Assembly: GCA_963971425.1 (NCBI GenBank)
Contig: OZ020521.1
Location: forward strand, 622,501-686,500
DNA length: 64,000 nucleotides
Origin: Bryoerythrophyllum caledonicum
Lineage: Eukaryota; Streptophyta; Bryopsida; Pottiales; Pottiaceae
Reading direction: 5' to 3'
The number at the start of each line of letters is the position of its first letter. Positions within the stretch are counted from its first letter, which is position 1. The translations under genes and the position numbers were made by a program. Shown here piece after piece: positions 28,405 to 39,284 of the stretch. Below the pieces are notes generated by a model. It searched no databases. It saw only the letters and a program-made list of their open reading frames with translations, and was not told the DNA's origin.

Positions 28405-30631
28405 ACACAACAATATTGGCCTCTTGTATAATGCTCAGTATTATAGGAACGTCCCCAGTTCTTATTTGATTTAAAGTTTCAAGCAAACTTCTACAATAGA
28501 ATTGCTTCGGCAATGGATATGAGTTCGTTGAGTTTGAGTGTTGGGGCATGGACAAACATGCTATCTAGCTCATCGAGCTTGCACATGATCCTATTGATGA
28601 AGTATACATGCTTGCATTTAATCCATGACTAGCCAAATTGGTTGGCCTTTGGCTATATTGAAACAAAGTCCGGACATGTGCAAGCCGGAATTGAGTTCAA
28701 CGTAACAATGCTCCAAGGCGTGGATAGTAGAAGAGCTAACCTCAAGATCTATAATGCAGCCAGTTCGGAGAAAGGTAATATTGAGCACCTCCAAATCATT
28801 GCCTTTACCGTAGAGGCGGTCCTCCATTGATGAAATTGAGCGGCAATGAGCCTGCCTGAATGGTGCTTCACCACTTAGATGAATGGAGATGTAGATTGTT
28901 TGTCAACATCCTCAAGAATTGGGTATGCAACATGGCCAACACCATCGACATTGGTTAATTGGAAGTATTGATGGAGAGACAATTTTTGCTTCTGTGGATG
29001 CATGAAAATTGGCGTGCTTGACAATAATGATCTCGGATTGCTTGAGATTGGTGTCTCTCATAATAGGCAAGATTTGTAAGACGTTATTTGGGCAAGTAAG
29101 AACCTACTTATGGAAAGAGCCCAAAATACAATGGTAAATATTTGTTGGGGCAGAAAAATTACCCATGTCGCTAGATTCTATCAATGTAATAGTCGATCCA
29201 ATTCCTGGTGTATGTGGAATATAAAGTGGTATTTTTCTTTTGGATGATCTTCATTGTGCACTGCTTCCTTGACATCCAAAACGTAAAATGAGTAAGTCGA
29301 TTGTGCCCGACAATGTCCATACATTCTGGATTTGGCAAATTGTATGTGCTAGTAGTTAGATCAACATCCACATCCAGGTCCGCACCCTCACCAACCTCTC
29401 AAAGAACTTCACGAGTCCTTTTGGCCTTAGCCAACTTGGAGATGGGACAATTGATTTTCTCCAAGGCGAGAGGGGGGTGAGTCGAACTTTGATTATGGGG
29501 ATACTAGGTCAATTTTTGGTCATGTGCATTACATTTAGAGTAGATTGATAGAAGATGTGATTTATAGCGAAAGCTCAAACAGTTGTCACTCCAATACATG
29601 TTCATATAGTTGAGGGAAAGAAGAAAAGAAGGAAATGCGGTTCTTTATTTCTTAAGTATTAAGCAGGTGAAGAAGGCGAAGATGGAAGGACACGAGGCCT
29701 AAAGCATGACTTAGGAGATACCCATTGTGCTCTATCTATAAAGATTAACAAAGGTGAGAATTTGCCAACTATTAAAGAGGATGGTGGAACACCATCTATA
29801 CAAAAGAAAGATTGCATCAAGGACGAAGAAGGACGATGATGTACGAAGTCATGTATGAAGAGCAAGAATAGGCACAGCTTTATGGGAACTACAATTATTC
29901 GAACAATCCTAGGGGTGACAATCATTTACCATTTATAAGTAAAAAAATCTAAAACAATGAAAGGGTGTTCACAATAGAGAAGCTAAAATTATAATTCACA
30001 TACTTTGAAATTTGTTTTTGACCACATAAAATAAAAGAAGTTGTAGGATATAATAAGATAAAGAAAAAACAAAAATTAACATAAATAGACTCACACGTAA
30101 AAGATACTTAGTTTCATTAATATCCACATATGGCAATTGAATGAAATTAAGAGCATGGAATATTTGAGAAATGCCCAAACAATATGAATTAGTATTTAGT
30201 TTTTCTAAATCACCTCCTCAGGGGTGCGGGTAGCGGCGACCCTACTATGAAATCAAATCTTAAAATATCTAAACATGTTGATGTTCCATATCATTTGTCA
30301 AGGCAAAGTAAGTAATCCATGCCCTATATAACTTCACCCACATGTATTTATCTACGGTAATAGGCATCTTTTATCATCCTCTATCATTATACTTGTCATT
30401 GTAAGGATTTTCTATTGCACTTATCTATCTTTTGTGACGCTTAATTCCACAGCAATAGGATACTATACTCCACTATAGTATTTGTAGTTCCTTAATAATG
30501 TAAATATCGTCCCCCACTTATAGGATTACAAAACAAAAATCAACTATCATACATGATCAAATTCCATAGCTTTAGGTCCTAATAGTTTATAATTCCAAAA
30601 ACAAAACTAAAAATCTGCCTATATTTCTCTA
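28405..30631. other. AT-rich non-genic stretch
   Basis: No gene is supported. Short frames (for example 28827-28618 on the minus strand, with ALEHCYVELNSGLHMSGLC) have a leucine/cysteine pattern that might be a decayed repeat-type protein, but no motif is firm enough to name. Confidence 0.3.
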
Positions 30632-30651
30632 CTCACCGCTCACCGCTCACG
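30632..30651 (-). repeat. Right inverted copy of the GTGAGCG heptamer repeat
   Basis: CTCACCGCTCACCGCTCAC is the exact complement of the repeat at 24081 and faces it. The right flank begins GTCGGTTGC. Confidence 0.85.
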
Positions 30652-31368
30652 TCGGTTGCTCCCCGACCACTCACACGGTCAAGTTCTTGCAGCCACTATC
30701 CGTAGCAAAGACCCATGCCAACGAATGATCAAGCCCACTCACATGCCAAAGCGTTCTCCTACAATCTCTTCGGTTCAATGCAATGCATCATCTACCCTAG
30801 TGATATGCACCGCCACCTCGAATGGGAACAACTTCGACCTATTCAATTCCATGCCACTTTAAAATGCAAGCTTCCTTGTTGCTAAGCCCACCATATTTTT
30901 TTTCTTCAGAAAGCAATTCTATTGCCCTTTCCAATTTAGATGTCATGATCCCAACAGATCTCACTTGAATTTGCCTTGCACGTGCTGCTTGTACTAATCG
31001 GGCCCTCTCAGAGCTATTGGAAAGCATATTATTCCTTTGGATGTGTGGCTATATCGAAGGAGTCTGAATTGTACGGCTCTCCGTTATCACTATTGAAAAT
31101 TAGGAACACTATCGCTGCACATTAGTGTTGTATTTGAAGGGTGACAATTAGTGCATGTATTGAAAAATAGGAACATTATGGCTGCACATTAGTCAAAATA
31201 CATGCACTAATTGTTACCCTTCAAAGCACCATTCAAGGGATAAAAGATATGTTTCTAAACACATATTTATTGTTCAAAATATGATGATGATATTGGACCT
31301 CTTGATAAAACTGCTTTGAAAGGAAAAAACTAAGAATTTGTAGAGCGTGAACTCCTTGCACAATGTCT
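30652..31368. other. Non-genic; small remnant of a coding region on the minus strand
   Basis: The minus-strand frame at 31027-30839 (ERARLVQAARARQIQVRSVG, then LLSEEKKYGGLSNKE) has a protein-like, helical composition. It could be a leftover of a transposon-associated protein. It is short, unsupported by neighbours and not annotated as a gene. Confidence 0.25.
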
Positions 31369-32317
31369 TTAACTCCTAAGGTACCGTGACAATTTTTCAC
31401 CAAAAAGCACTTCAAAATTGTTGGATTCTAGTACAATGAACAAAGAAGGAAACAAAAACTTTGATTTCTAGTTTTGACCGTAGGATCTCAATTATAATTT
31501 ATTAGATAATATATTAACAAAACTTCATAAACTTTGACCGCATGGATTGAAAGATTATAGTGTTTGAAGTCAAGCATATGGTTCATTATCTTCCCAGCGT
31601 GCACTGGATCAACACTTTGACTTCACTTGGTGTCAAATTTTTGCACTACACAAGGTCTAAATCCATTAACATCTTGTTAAGCATGGTGTTAGTTCTTTAT
31701 ATTCCAATATTAGAGGTAGAGTACAGGTGTAGCATATTCAAAACAACTGTGCAAGGAGTGGAGGTTCGAAATTTGTTAATTCACACTTTAATTTTTTGTG
31801 AACTTAATATGTTTTAGATTGATAATCCAAATGGTTGATAAGAAGTTTTACTCCACTTTTTGTAGTGGAAAAAATAAAAAGTGAAAAATGAAAAGATATC
31901 TAGGTTTTATGTGGACAAGAAGAAGTTTTTTTTGTACCTTGCCCAACAATGAGTGACAATGTATAAAATGTTTGACTTGGGTTGGTATGCTATTTTTCAC
32001 TAAAGACAAGAACTTATTTTGACGATATGAAGGAAAATAATACTACTTGCAAGTACTGAAAATCTCACATTCAATAGAGTGTCCTAGCAAAAGTTTTTGG
32101 AGGTGCTCGAGGTGCCCGCTCTCCCCATTTGAAATTCACAACCCTATAACTTTTTCATCAAATTTCTAATTTAGAAAAAACTTGTTTTCCCACAAAGGTC
32201 TTGGTAATGCTTTTCTATAGTAAAAATTTCAAAGTGGAATGTTGGAAATGGACACGATAGAAACCTGACCAAACTTTCAAAAAGCCCATTTTTTACACTT
32301 GGTCCTTTAGGTGTTAA
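31369..32317 (-). mobile_element. MITE, TTAACCCC family, near full length
   Basis: About 950 bp with degenerate family termini TTAACTCCTAAG (31369-31380) and TTTAGGTGTTAA (32306-32317). The interior matches 53415-54331 in the same orientation and 62397-63323 in reverse. A further half copy in the opposite orientation follows at about 32322-32515. No coding capacity, so mobilised in trans if at all. Confidence 0.7.
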
Positions 32318-32519
32318 ATATGCTACACCTCTTCTCCAACCCTATACATTGGTGTACAATGAACTAATATCATTTTTGACATGATGGTAATGAATGATGT
32401 ATCTAGATTATGTGTGATGCAAACTTTTGAAACCAAGTGAACTGAAACAAAGGGAATCGACTCAACCTAGGGAAGAAAACGAACCATGTTGTCTACTTGC
32501 TATTACTGACACCATTGGA

Positions 32520-34380
32520 ACTTGTTACAATTGCTAATAAAAGAAAGGATTTGTACATCCACATAAAGGTTTTTCTACAAACAACATAGTACAGAAGATC
32601 AATCAAGAATCAATCTTAAACTTGTATAAAAATAATTGTTTACCTCAAGATACGTTGCAAGTGTTAGCGGTACACGCACCGATGTTTGATGGCATTCAAC
32701 ATTAAATCACCATTCCGTTGCTATTGTTGGACATGTTTATTAACTCTTCAAAGAAACCTGCAAAACATGCATAAAATTTAAATGGTCATTTGTTAAAACT
32801 ATGTGATGAAAACTCCCAAGTATCTTTGTATTACATATAGCCCAAAAAATTAATGTAATATGTAAAAAGTTAAAACAGAAGAAGAAACAAAGTAAAAGGT
32901 CCAAAGTTCTAAAGTTAAATTTGGACTAATAAACTTGAAGCACAAGGTTCTAACATGGATATAAGGATTCTGTGCAAACCCCAGAGGTCTCTTCTCTTCC
33001 CACTTTCTAAGGTGAGCTTTCTCACAATCACAACCTCAAAGCCATGTGCGTTCATTACTTCATTTACTAATTTCTGTTAGCTTTCTGTGTGGTGTGTAGA
33101 TTGGAGGAGGAAAATTGCGCTTCGAGGGAGTTTTCGTGAACTTGCTAAGCTTCTTTGACTTTGTTTCAATGCTGAATAAGAACAAGGGAACTCAAAGTTC
33201 AAGTTTATAATGATTAAAGGTCAGTCAAAGGATAGTTATGATAGTGTAAGGTGAGCTAGTACCAATCTTTGAGCACACAAATGAAGACACCAACTTCAGT
33301 ATGTTCAAGATTTTAAATTCGATAGAAGTTGAATGTTAATATATGATAAAGGACATCAACTAGTGACTGCAGTCTGCGTATTACTGAAATAGTGACATAA
33401 AAACCACTGAGAATTGAAGCCATCAGTGTAGGTCATAGTGTGACACTAAATCCGTGAGTGCAGCTATACACATCAGCCCACAAACTCAAATCCTAGCCGC
33501 CACAACGAGGAACCAAAATCCTAGCCGCCGCAACCAAGAATCCAAACCTTAAAAAGACAAACCCTAGTCACCACGTTCCCATGGAGTTCGTGTGACGCAT
33601 CTTGAAGAAACCGTAGAGTAGAGATGTGCGCGCACACCCCCAACTACTGGTGCTCCTCCATCCAGCTCATCTGAAAATGTCCTCCAAAATTGTAGATCTG
33701 TACAAGCAATATTACTTCTCCTTCAAAATCCTATGACCGTTGCTTCCCCACCCACCCTCTCAACCTCACAGCTACCTCCTCCAAGTTTTCCTCCCAAAAC
33801 CCTCCTCCAGCACAAACCCTCTCCTCTACCTTCCCCATATGGGCAGAGCCTCCACCTACACCTCCATGGCGATGGCAGCCATGGCATTGACGGCCACGGC
33901 AAGGCGACCACAGCCTGGCTGCTAGCCATGGTCTGGCGGCGATGACCTGGCTGCCCCTCTCTCCCATGTTCCTCAAATCCTAGCCTCCCTCCTTTCCCCT
34001 CCCTTACAACTCCTCCTTCCCTGTCCTCATAGCCCCTCTCTCCCCGCCCTCATAGCCTCTCTCTCCCCGCCCTCACAAGCCCCTCTCTCCCACACCTTCA
34101 TTGTCTCCCTCCTCCAAACCCTAGGCTCTCACATTCATAGCCTCCCTCACAACTACTGCCAGGGATGTGCGCGCGTACATCCCTCGTAGGACTACCCAAA
34201 GGTGCTTGGACTGATATCCTTCATTGACACCCTCAATTCCAAAACCCTAATCCAAAACCCTGAATTGATACCCTGAATTAATACCTTCGTTGATAACCGG
34301 GTATTGGTACCCGGTGGTGATACCCTCCCTATTGATATCCAAAGTACCTTGGTACATAAATGAAGTTGAGAATATCTCAA
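32520..34380. other. Intergenic; C-rich minisatellite, no firm gene
   Basis: No gene is supported. A roughly 23-bp minisatellite (CTCTCTCCCCGCCCTCATAG-type units) lies at about 34025-34105, and a degenerate TTGATACCCT-type tandem at 34210-34345. The C-rich part at 33470-34160, with several AACCCTA and CCTAGCCGCC words, could be an exon or leader of a gene, but no frame stands out. Confidence 0.4.
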
Positions 34381-34389
34381 CCAAAAATC

Positions 34390-35312
34390 GTTAAAAATGC
34401 TTGTTTTAGTGCAATTAGCAAGAAAGAAAATATAAAGTTGTTTTTGTAGTTTTAACCGTTGGATCTCAATAATGGCTTATTAAGTAATATACTCACAAAA
34501 TTTAATAAAGTTTGACCGCACGGATTGAAAGATTATAATGTTTGAAGTAGAGAAAATGCTCATTTTCTTCCTTGCGTTTACTCGATCAGCAGACTTTGAC
34601 TTCAATTGGTGTCCAATTTTTGCACTATAAAAGGTCTCAATTAATAACCATAGTGTTAAGCATGATGTTAGTTTCTTATGCACCAATTTTTAGAGGTAGA
34701 AAAGGAGGGTAGCATGTTCAAAAAAATTGCGCAATGAGTGGAGGTTCAAAAATTCTCAAATCAGGTTACATTTTTTTGTGAACTTGATATTGTTTTAAAT
34801 GAAAACCCAATTGGTCTATAAGAAGTTTTACATCACATAATGATGTTGGAAAAATAAAAAGTAAATGATACAAAGATCTCAAAGTTTTATGTGGAAAGGT
34901 AGAAGATTTTTTGGTACCTTGGCCAAAAATGTGTGACAATGTGTGAAAATGATTGACTTGGATTAATATGCTATTTCACCAAAGAACCAATATCATGATT
35001 AACACAATGGTATTGGATTTGGATCTTGTGTAGTGCAAAAATTTGACACAAAGTGGAGTCAAACTCTGTTGATCCGGTAAACATAGGGACGAAAATGAGC
35101 TATTTGTTTTGCTTCAAACACTATAATCTTGCATTTCGTGCGGTCCAAGTTTTTGAAACTTTGTGAAGGTGTTATTCAACAAGTTTTAATTTAGATCCTA
35201 TGATCAAAAGTAGAGATAAAAGTTTATTTCTTCTTTCTTTATACATTGCCCTAGAATCGAACGGTTTTGAAATGTTATTTACTTGAAACTCTCACGGTAC
35301 CTTAGGGGTTAA
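34390..35312. repeat. Hairpin-forming inverted pair of MITE-family arms
   Basis: The left part (34390-34690) is family sequence in minus orientation and the right part (about 34985-35312) is the same sequence in plus orientation, ending CTTAGGGGTTAA. The two arms, about 300 bp each, are roughly 80% alike by eye and would form a long hairpin if transcribed. The middle (34690-34985) is the rest of the minus-oriented copy. Confidence 0.65.
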
Positions 35313-35749
35313 GCATGATATTTGTTATTTGTACATACATTTTTTCAAGTACAGGAAGGGTGTTTAATGGAAGAGAAGTAGCATTGAATGAGAATTTTGG
35401 GTTGGAGATGGAAGTGGATTAATTTTTCAATAGTTAGTCTTCAACAAAAATGAACAACTTTAAAGTGTTTCTAGAAGGATACAGATAATGCATTTTGTTG
35501 CTTAACATATAATACTTTCAAATTAACCATAGTATTGGTTCCACGTACACAAATTTTTACAAATAGAAAAATAGTGTAATATAATAAAACAATTGTCCCT
35601 AAAATCAAGGTCTTACTTTAAACCAATACACATTTTCTATTCATGTCAAATGATCATCTATTGATGTAATTGTCATGCCTTTGTGAAATAAATCTATATA
35701 AGAAAGAAGAATCTTATTCCATACTAATAGTGACTATTGTTTTGTAATG

Positions 35750-38700
35750 TTATACAGGTTTTTTGAGTGTAGCGGTATGGCACCACCATAAATTGATAGA
35801 ACCTGGGAGAGCCACGGCTTGTGGATTGCGGAAGTGGATGAGTCGAGCGCGTTTTTGGAGGTGACGAATTATCCCTTTGAGCTAAGGAAGCGTACATCGG
35901 CGTTGGGGAAGAGTTTTGGCAAAATCCATGCAATTTCTCTTTGACGTGAAGAAATGGTATACGTAACTTGCGTATTCGGCCTAGGTGAATTGAAGGTGAA
36001 GACTTTTCTTTTGAAGAAGTTGCTTCTTGCACTTGTCCCTATGAATCTTCTTCAAAATCCAAGTCAAGTAAAATTCCTCAAATCATTGCAGACATTTTGG
36101 TTAAACATCTCTCCTGGGGTACGTATTGCTAGACACAATAACGTCTTAGCATGTTCAGCGTTATCACCGGAGATGGTGCTGAAGGCTAAGAGGATTATGG
36201 AGGAACATAATAGATATGAGGCATTATGGGAGAGAGACCTATCACGTGCGAGGACTCAAGCTCCACTAGCAGAACCAAAAGAAACAAAAGTTTATCGAAT
36301 TTTTGCTGAGCCGTTGCAATTGGAATGGCGACCAATGGACGAGGGGAAGGGAAGAAGAGGCCAACATCCCACCACAACTTCTCAGATACAAACAGTATCC
36401 AATCCCCCATTAACGAGTAGACATCCTACGAAGAGGCCACGGCATGTTGAGAGAGATGTAGCTACTGGTTCAAGAGAAGGCCCCTCAGATTTGGATCGAA
36501 GCAGAAGGAGGTTGATTGGGAGAAGTTTAAGATCGAGTAGCACGGTTCCTAGATCGGGGCTCGAAACGTCTGATGGTCATTATAGGGCTCCTCCATCTAC
36601 ACCGGGAGATTTAGCTCATTTGTCATCTATGGCGCTGGAGGAAGAAGAATTTCACAACCTATCAGACAATATACCTGAGGATTTTCAAGACAATGCGGAG
36701 ATACCATGGGTTGTTCCAACTTCAAGGTATTTAAAAGTACCAGTGCCTACAGTGGAGGGGATTGCAAAAGGATTAGTGTGGGGAAATTTTGTGTTTAAGG
36801 CACACATAGACCGCATTGTCACTGTAGAGAATCCAGGAACGAACCATCGGGTTTTATCACAGAAGAGGGTTAGAGAAGTATTTAACCGCTTAAGAGACCC
36901 AGAATCCGCGATTTGGGTGAACAGATTGGTACTTCTACCGATCAGATACATCAAGCACACTACCACCGATGATGGTGTCGTTGAGAAGGAAGAGTTGTCA
37001 TTTCCGTTGGTAGGAACAGCACAAGAGTTTGAGCGCATGTTCATTGCACACGGGAGTGCTTATGTACATGGTGCCATAGGATCACTTGGCTTGAAGATCA
37101 TATCAATTGGGAACCGGTGGATGAACAACACATAGTAGCAGCTTGTAAGTTTGCATAGCAACAGTGAAGAGATGGTATTTTGCCATTAAATGGGTACCTA
37201 GACATGTTTGAGCGGCGAGAGGCCTCTTTTGTGGTATATGATGATCGCCGCTTTTACATTGAGAAGTCTGTACAGATCAATGTAGCGGAGTGAGAGAGAA
37301 AATCATATTCTACCGTGGAGGAGGATTTCAGGAAGTTTCGTTAAATTTGGGATCTATACGGAGGCTTGATAGCTGACTACATGCGGGCGATGCACGCAGG
37401 GTTGTTGCTTTAGTGAGTGCGGCAAGTGCAGTGCATAAATTGCCCAAGGGGGATGGAATTGTCACGCTGAAGAGGTTGGCCTAAGACATGCAGGATCTGA
37501 CCAATCATGCATGGAATCCGAGCAATGATTGCTTTGAAGCTATCATTCAAGTATGCAAGGACTACGAAAACGGCATTCTCTTTTACAGCAAGGAAGAAGA
37601 GGACAAGTGGAAAGACATGGGAAGGAGGAGGTGGATTCAAATGTCGATGTACGACCAATAAGAAAGGAGATGACTCAGAATTGGTTGAGGCCGTTAGGTA
37701 GGGTTCCGAATCCATATTATCTTCGGTTGGCAAAGTCTTATGCAGCCAAGCCCGTAAAGGAGGACAGAGTAAGACCTCGTCAAGCATCTTACTTCAACGA
37801 TGTAAAAGACCCGAATCCACATCCTCGTACGATTGTGGGGCTGGTTGACCGGTATCAAATACGAGAAGCTGTGATGAATTCCATCCGTTGGTTGATGGTG
37901 GAGAACAAGGAACGTACACCTTATTCCATAGAGGAGTTCTTTTGTATCCATGTAGGGAAGTATTTTCCGACGAGTAACAAACAACTTGATACCTTTGGAA
38001 AGCTTTTGAATGCTACCAGGAAAGCAGCTTGGACTGCTCCTGTGCGGAGAAAGGTGTCAAAACTAGAAGACATAGGCTACCTCATCCCCCCTTCCATCAG
38101 GTTTCATTATAGTAACATTGCAGCAGGGGGGCATAAATACATTGGACTGTCCGTGGATGAGGGAGGGTTGACTACTACTAATTGGAAATGGCAGATGGAA
38201 GTCAGGAGGCCAGGCTAGAACGACATAGAAAATCTTCTTCCAGTTCGGTGTAGAAGAGGGTTATTCCGCACCAACTACATAGAGCTGGGGAAACCATGTT
38301 TGTGGGTGATTGATTGTCGACGTGGCGATGGGAGGCATTGAGATAGTCATTGGGGAGACGACCAGTTATCCGCAGCTTTTGCACAACAGACATTATTGAT
38401 GACTAATATTGAACAATGGAACGTCATCTTCTTGTTACCAGCGGCCATGTATGCAAACGAAGAGTTTTTCACAAAGGTGAAGCTTCCAGAGGGATGTTCT
38501 ATGCGACATGGATGTTGGGCATTTGATCCCAAGTCGGTTAATCCCTATACTCTGAATTTTACAGAGAATGGTCGTCTGAAGCAAGTGGTACAACAAATTG
38601 GCGATGTTGTGATTTGTATGCAGTACCCTGTGGGTATTTCTCCTGGCCCGAACTATGTTTCTAGAGACCTTCCACTTCCACTTGTATTTTTGGATCACTG

Positions 38701-39284
38701 GAGTGAGGCACGCCAATCCTCTGAAGTTGATTCACTCGAGAGATCTCCATCAGAACTCGCAAGACTAGTGGGCTTATACTTGCCTCTTGGTTGGAGTTTA
38801 GTGGCGTGTAACACATCTACGGCCATTCTCACGATCCTTCAAGGAGATTTCTAGGGATCTGAGATTTTTATCATTGACGATTGTACAGACAGAGTTTCAT
38901 TCTTGTACAATGAGTTGTCCGACAATTTCCAAGGACAACTCTTGATTAGGACTGGTGGAACAAGTACTGGTTGCAATATTGTTTATGAGACCGAAGAGGC
39001 AGTTGGTGGAGTGACGAATGAAGACAACAATGAAGATGGAGGTGGTTTACAGGAGAGATTGTCACATTCAGGTACCACTGAACATTCCTCATCTCGCAGT
39101 AGTTCGAGCTACAGGACTTCTCGCACCGATGAAGATGAAGTCAATCAGTCTCCTCCAAGATAGAGGATTCCATCAATGTAACCGGCGGTGGGAGATACAT
39201 CAGGGGAGACGTCTACAACACCTACAGAGAGGATGCAAGATACCGGTGTAATGGATGTTAGTTTGGCGGCAGTGGCAGGAGGGG
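35750..39284 (+). pseudogene. Broken gene of unknown family, interrupted by the Ty3 element
   Basis: A long coding-like tract in the plus direction. The best part is 35954-37135 (393 codons), with RRLIGRSLRSSSTVP and VPVPTVEGIAKGLVWGNFVF; further protein-like blocks lie at 37553-38218, 38396-38854 and 38903-39163. Several interruptions and more than one frame are involved, so it is not functional as it stands. The last part is acidic and Ser-rich (SSSRSSSSYRTSRTDEDEVN). I recognise no family, so host or mobile-element origin is open. The 39285-52840 retroelement inserted in it, and a short coding-like continuation (GRTFDGPRLEMGEEK) resumes at about 52846. Confidence 0.5.
39280..39284 (+). repeat. 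Target-site duplication, left copy (AGGGG)
   Basis: AGGGG directly before the 5' LTR is repeated at 52841-52845 directly after the 3' LTR, the 5-bp duplication expected for Ty3/gypsy integration. Confidence 0.85.

Larger units (their letters stand above)
24081..30651. mobile_element. Candidate element bounded by inverted heptamer repeats
   Basis: The 19-bp inverted ends bracket 6.57 kb containing the TTCCGGA-rich segment and the 551-codon minus-strand gene. Subterminal (G)CGG-type heptamers recall ends of some plant hAT-like elements. No convincing target duplication was found: the left flank GCGTTTGTG and the right flank GTCGGTTGC do not match well. No transposase was recognised. The bracketing may mark one transposon, or two unrelated solo ends. 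Confidence 0.35.

Noticed and set aside
33470-34160. 5' end of a gene with Pro-rich leader
   Set aside because: C-rich composition and minisatellite explain the open frames in all phases; no start context or downstream exon stands out.
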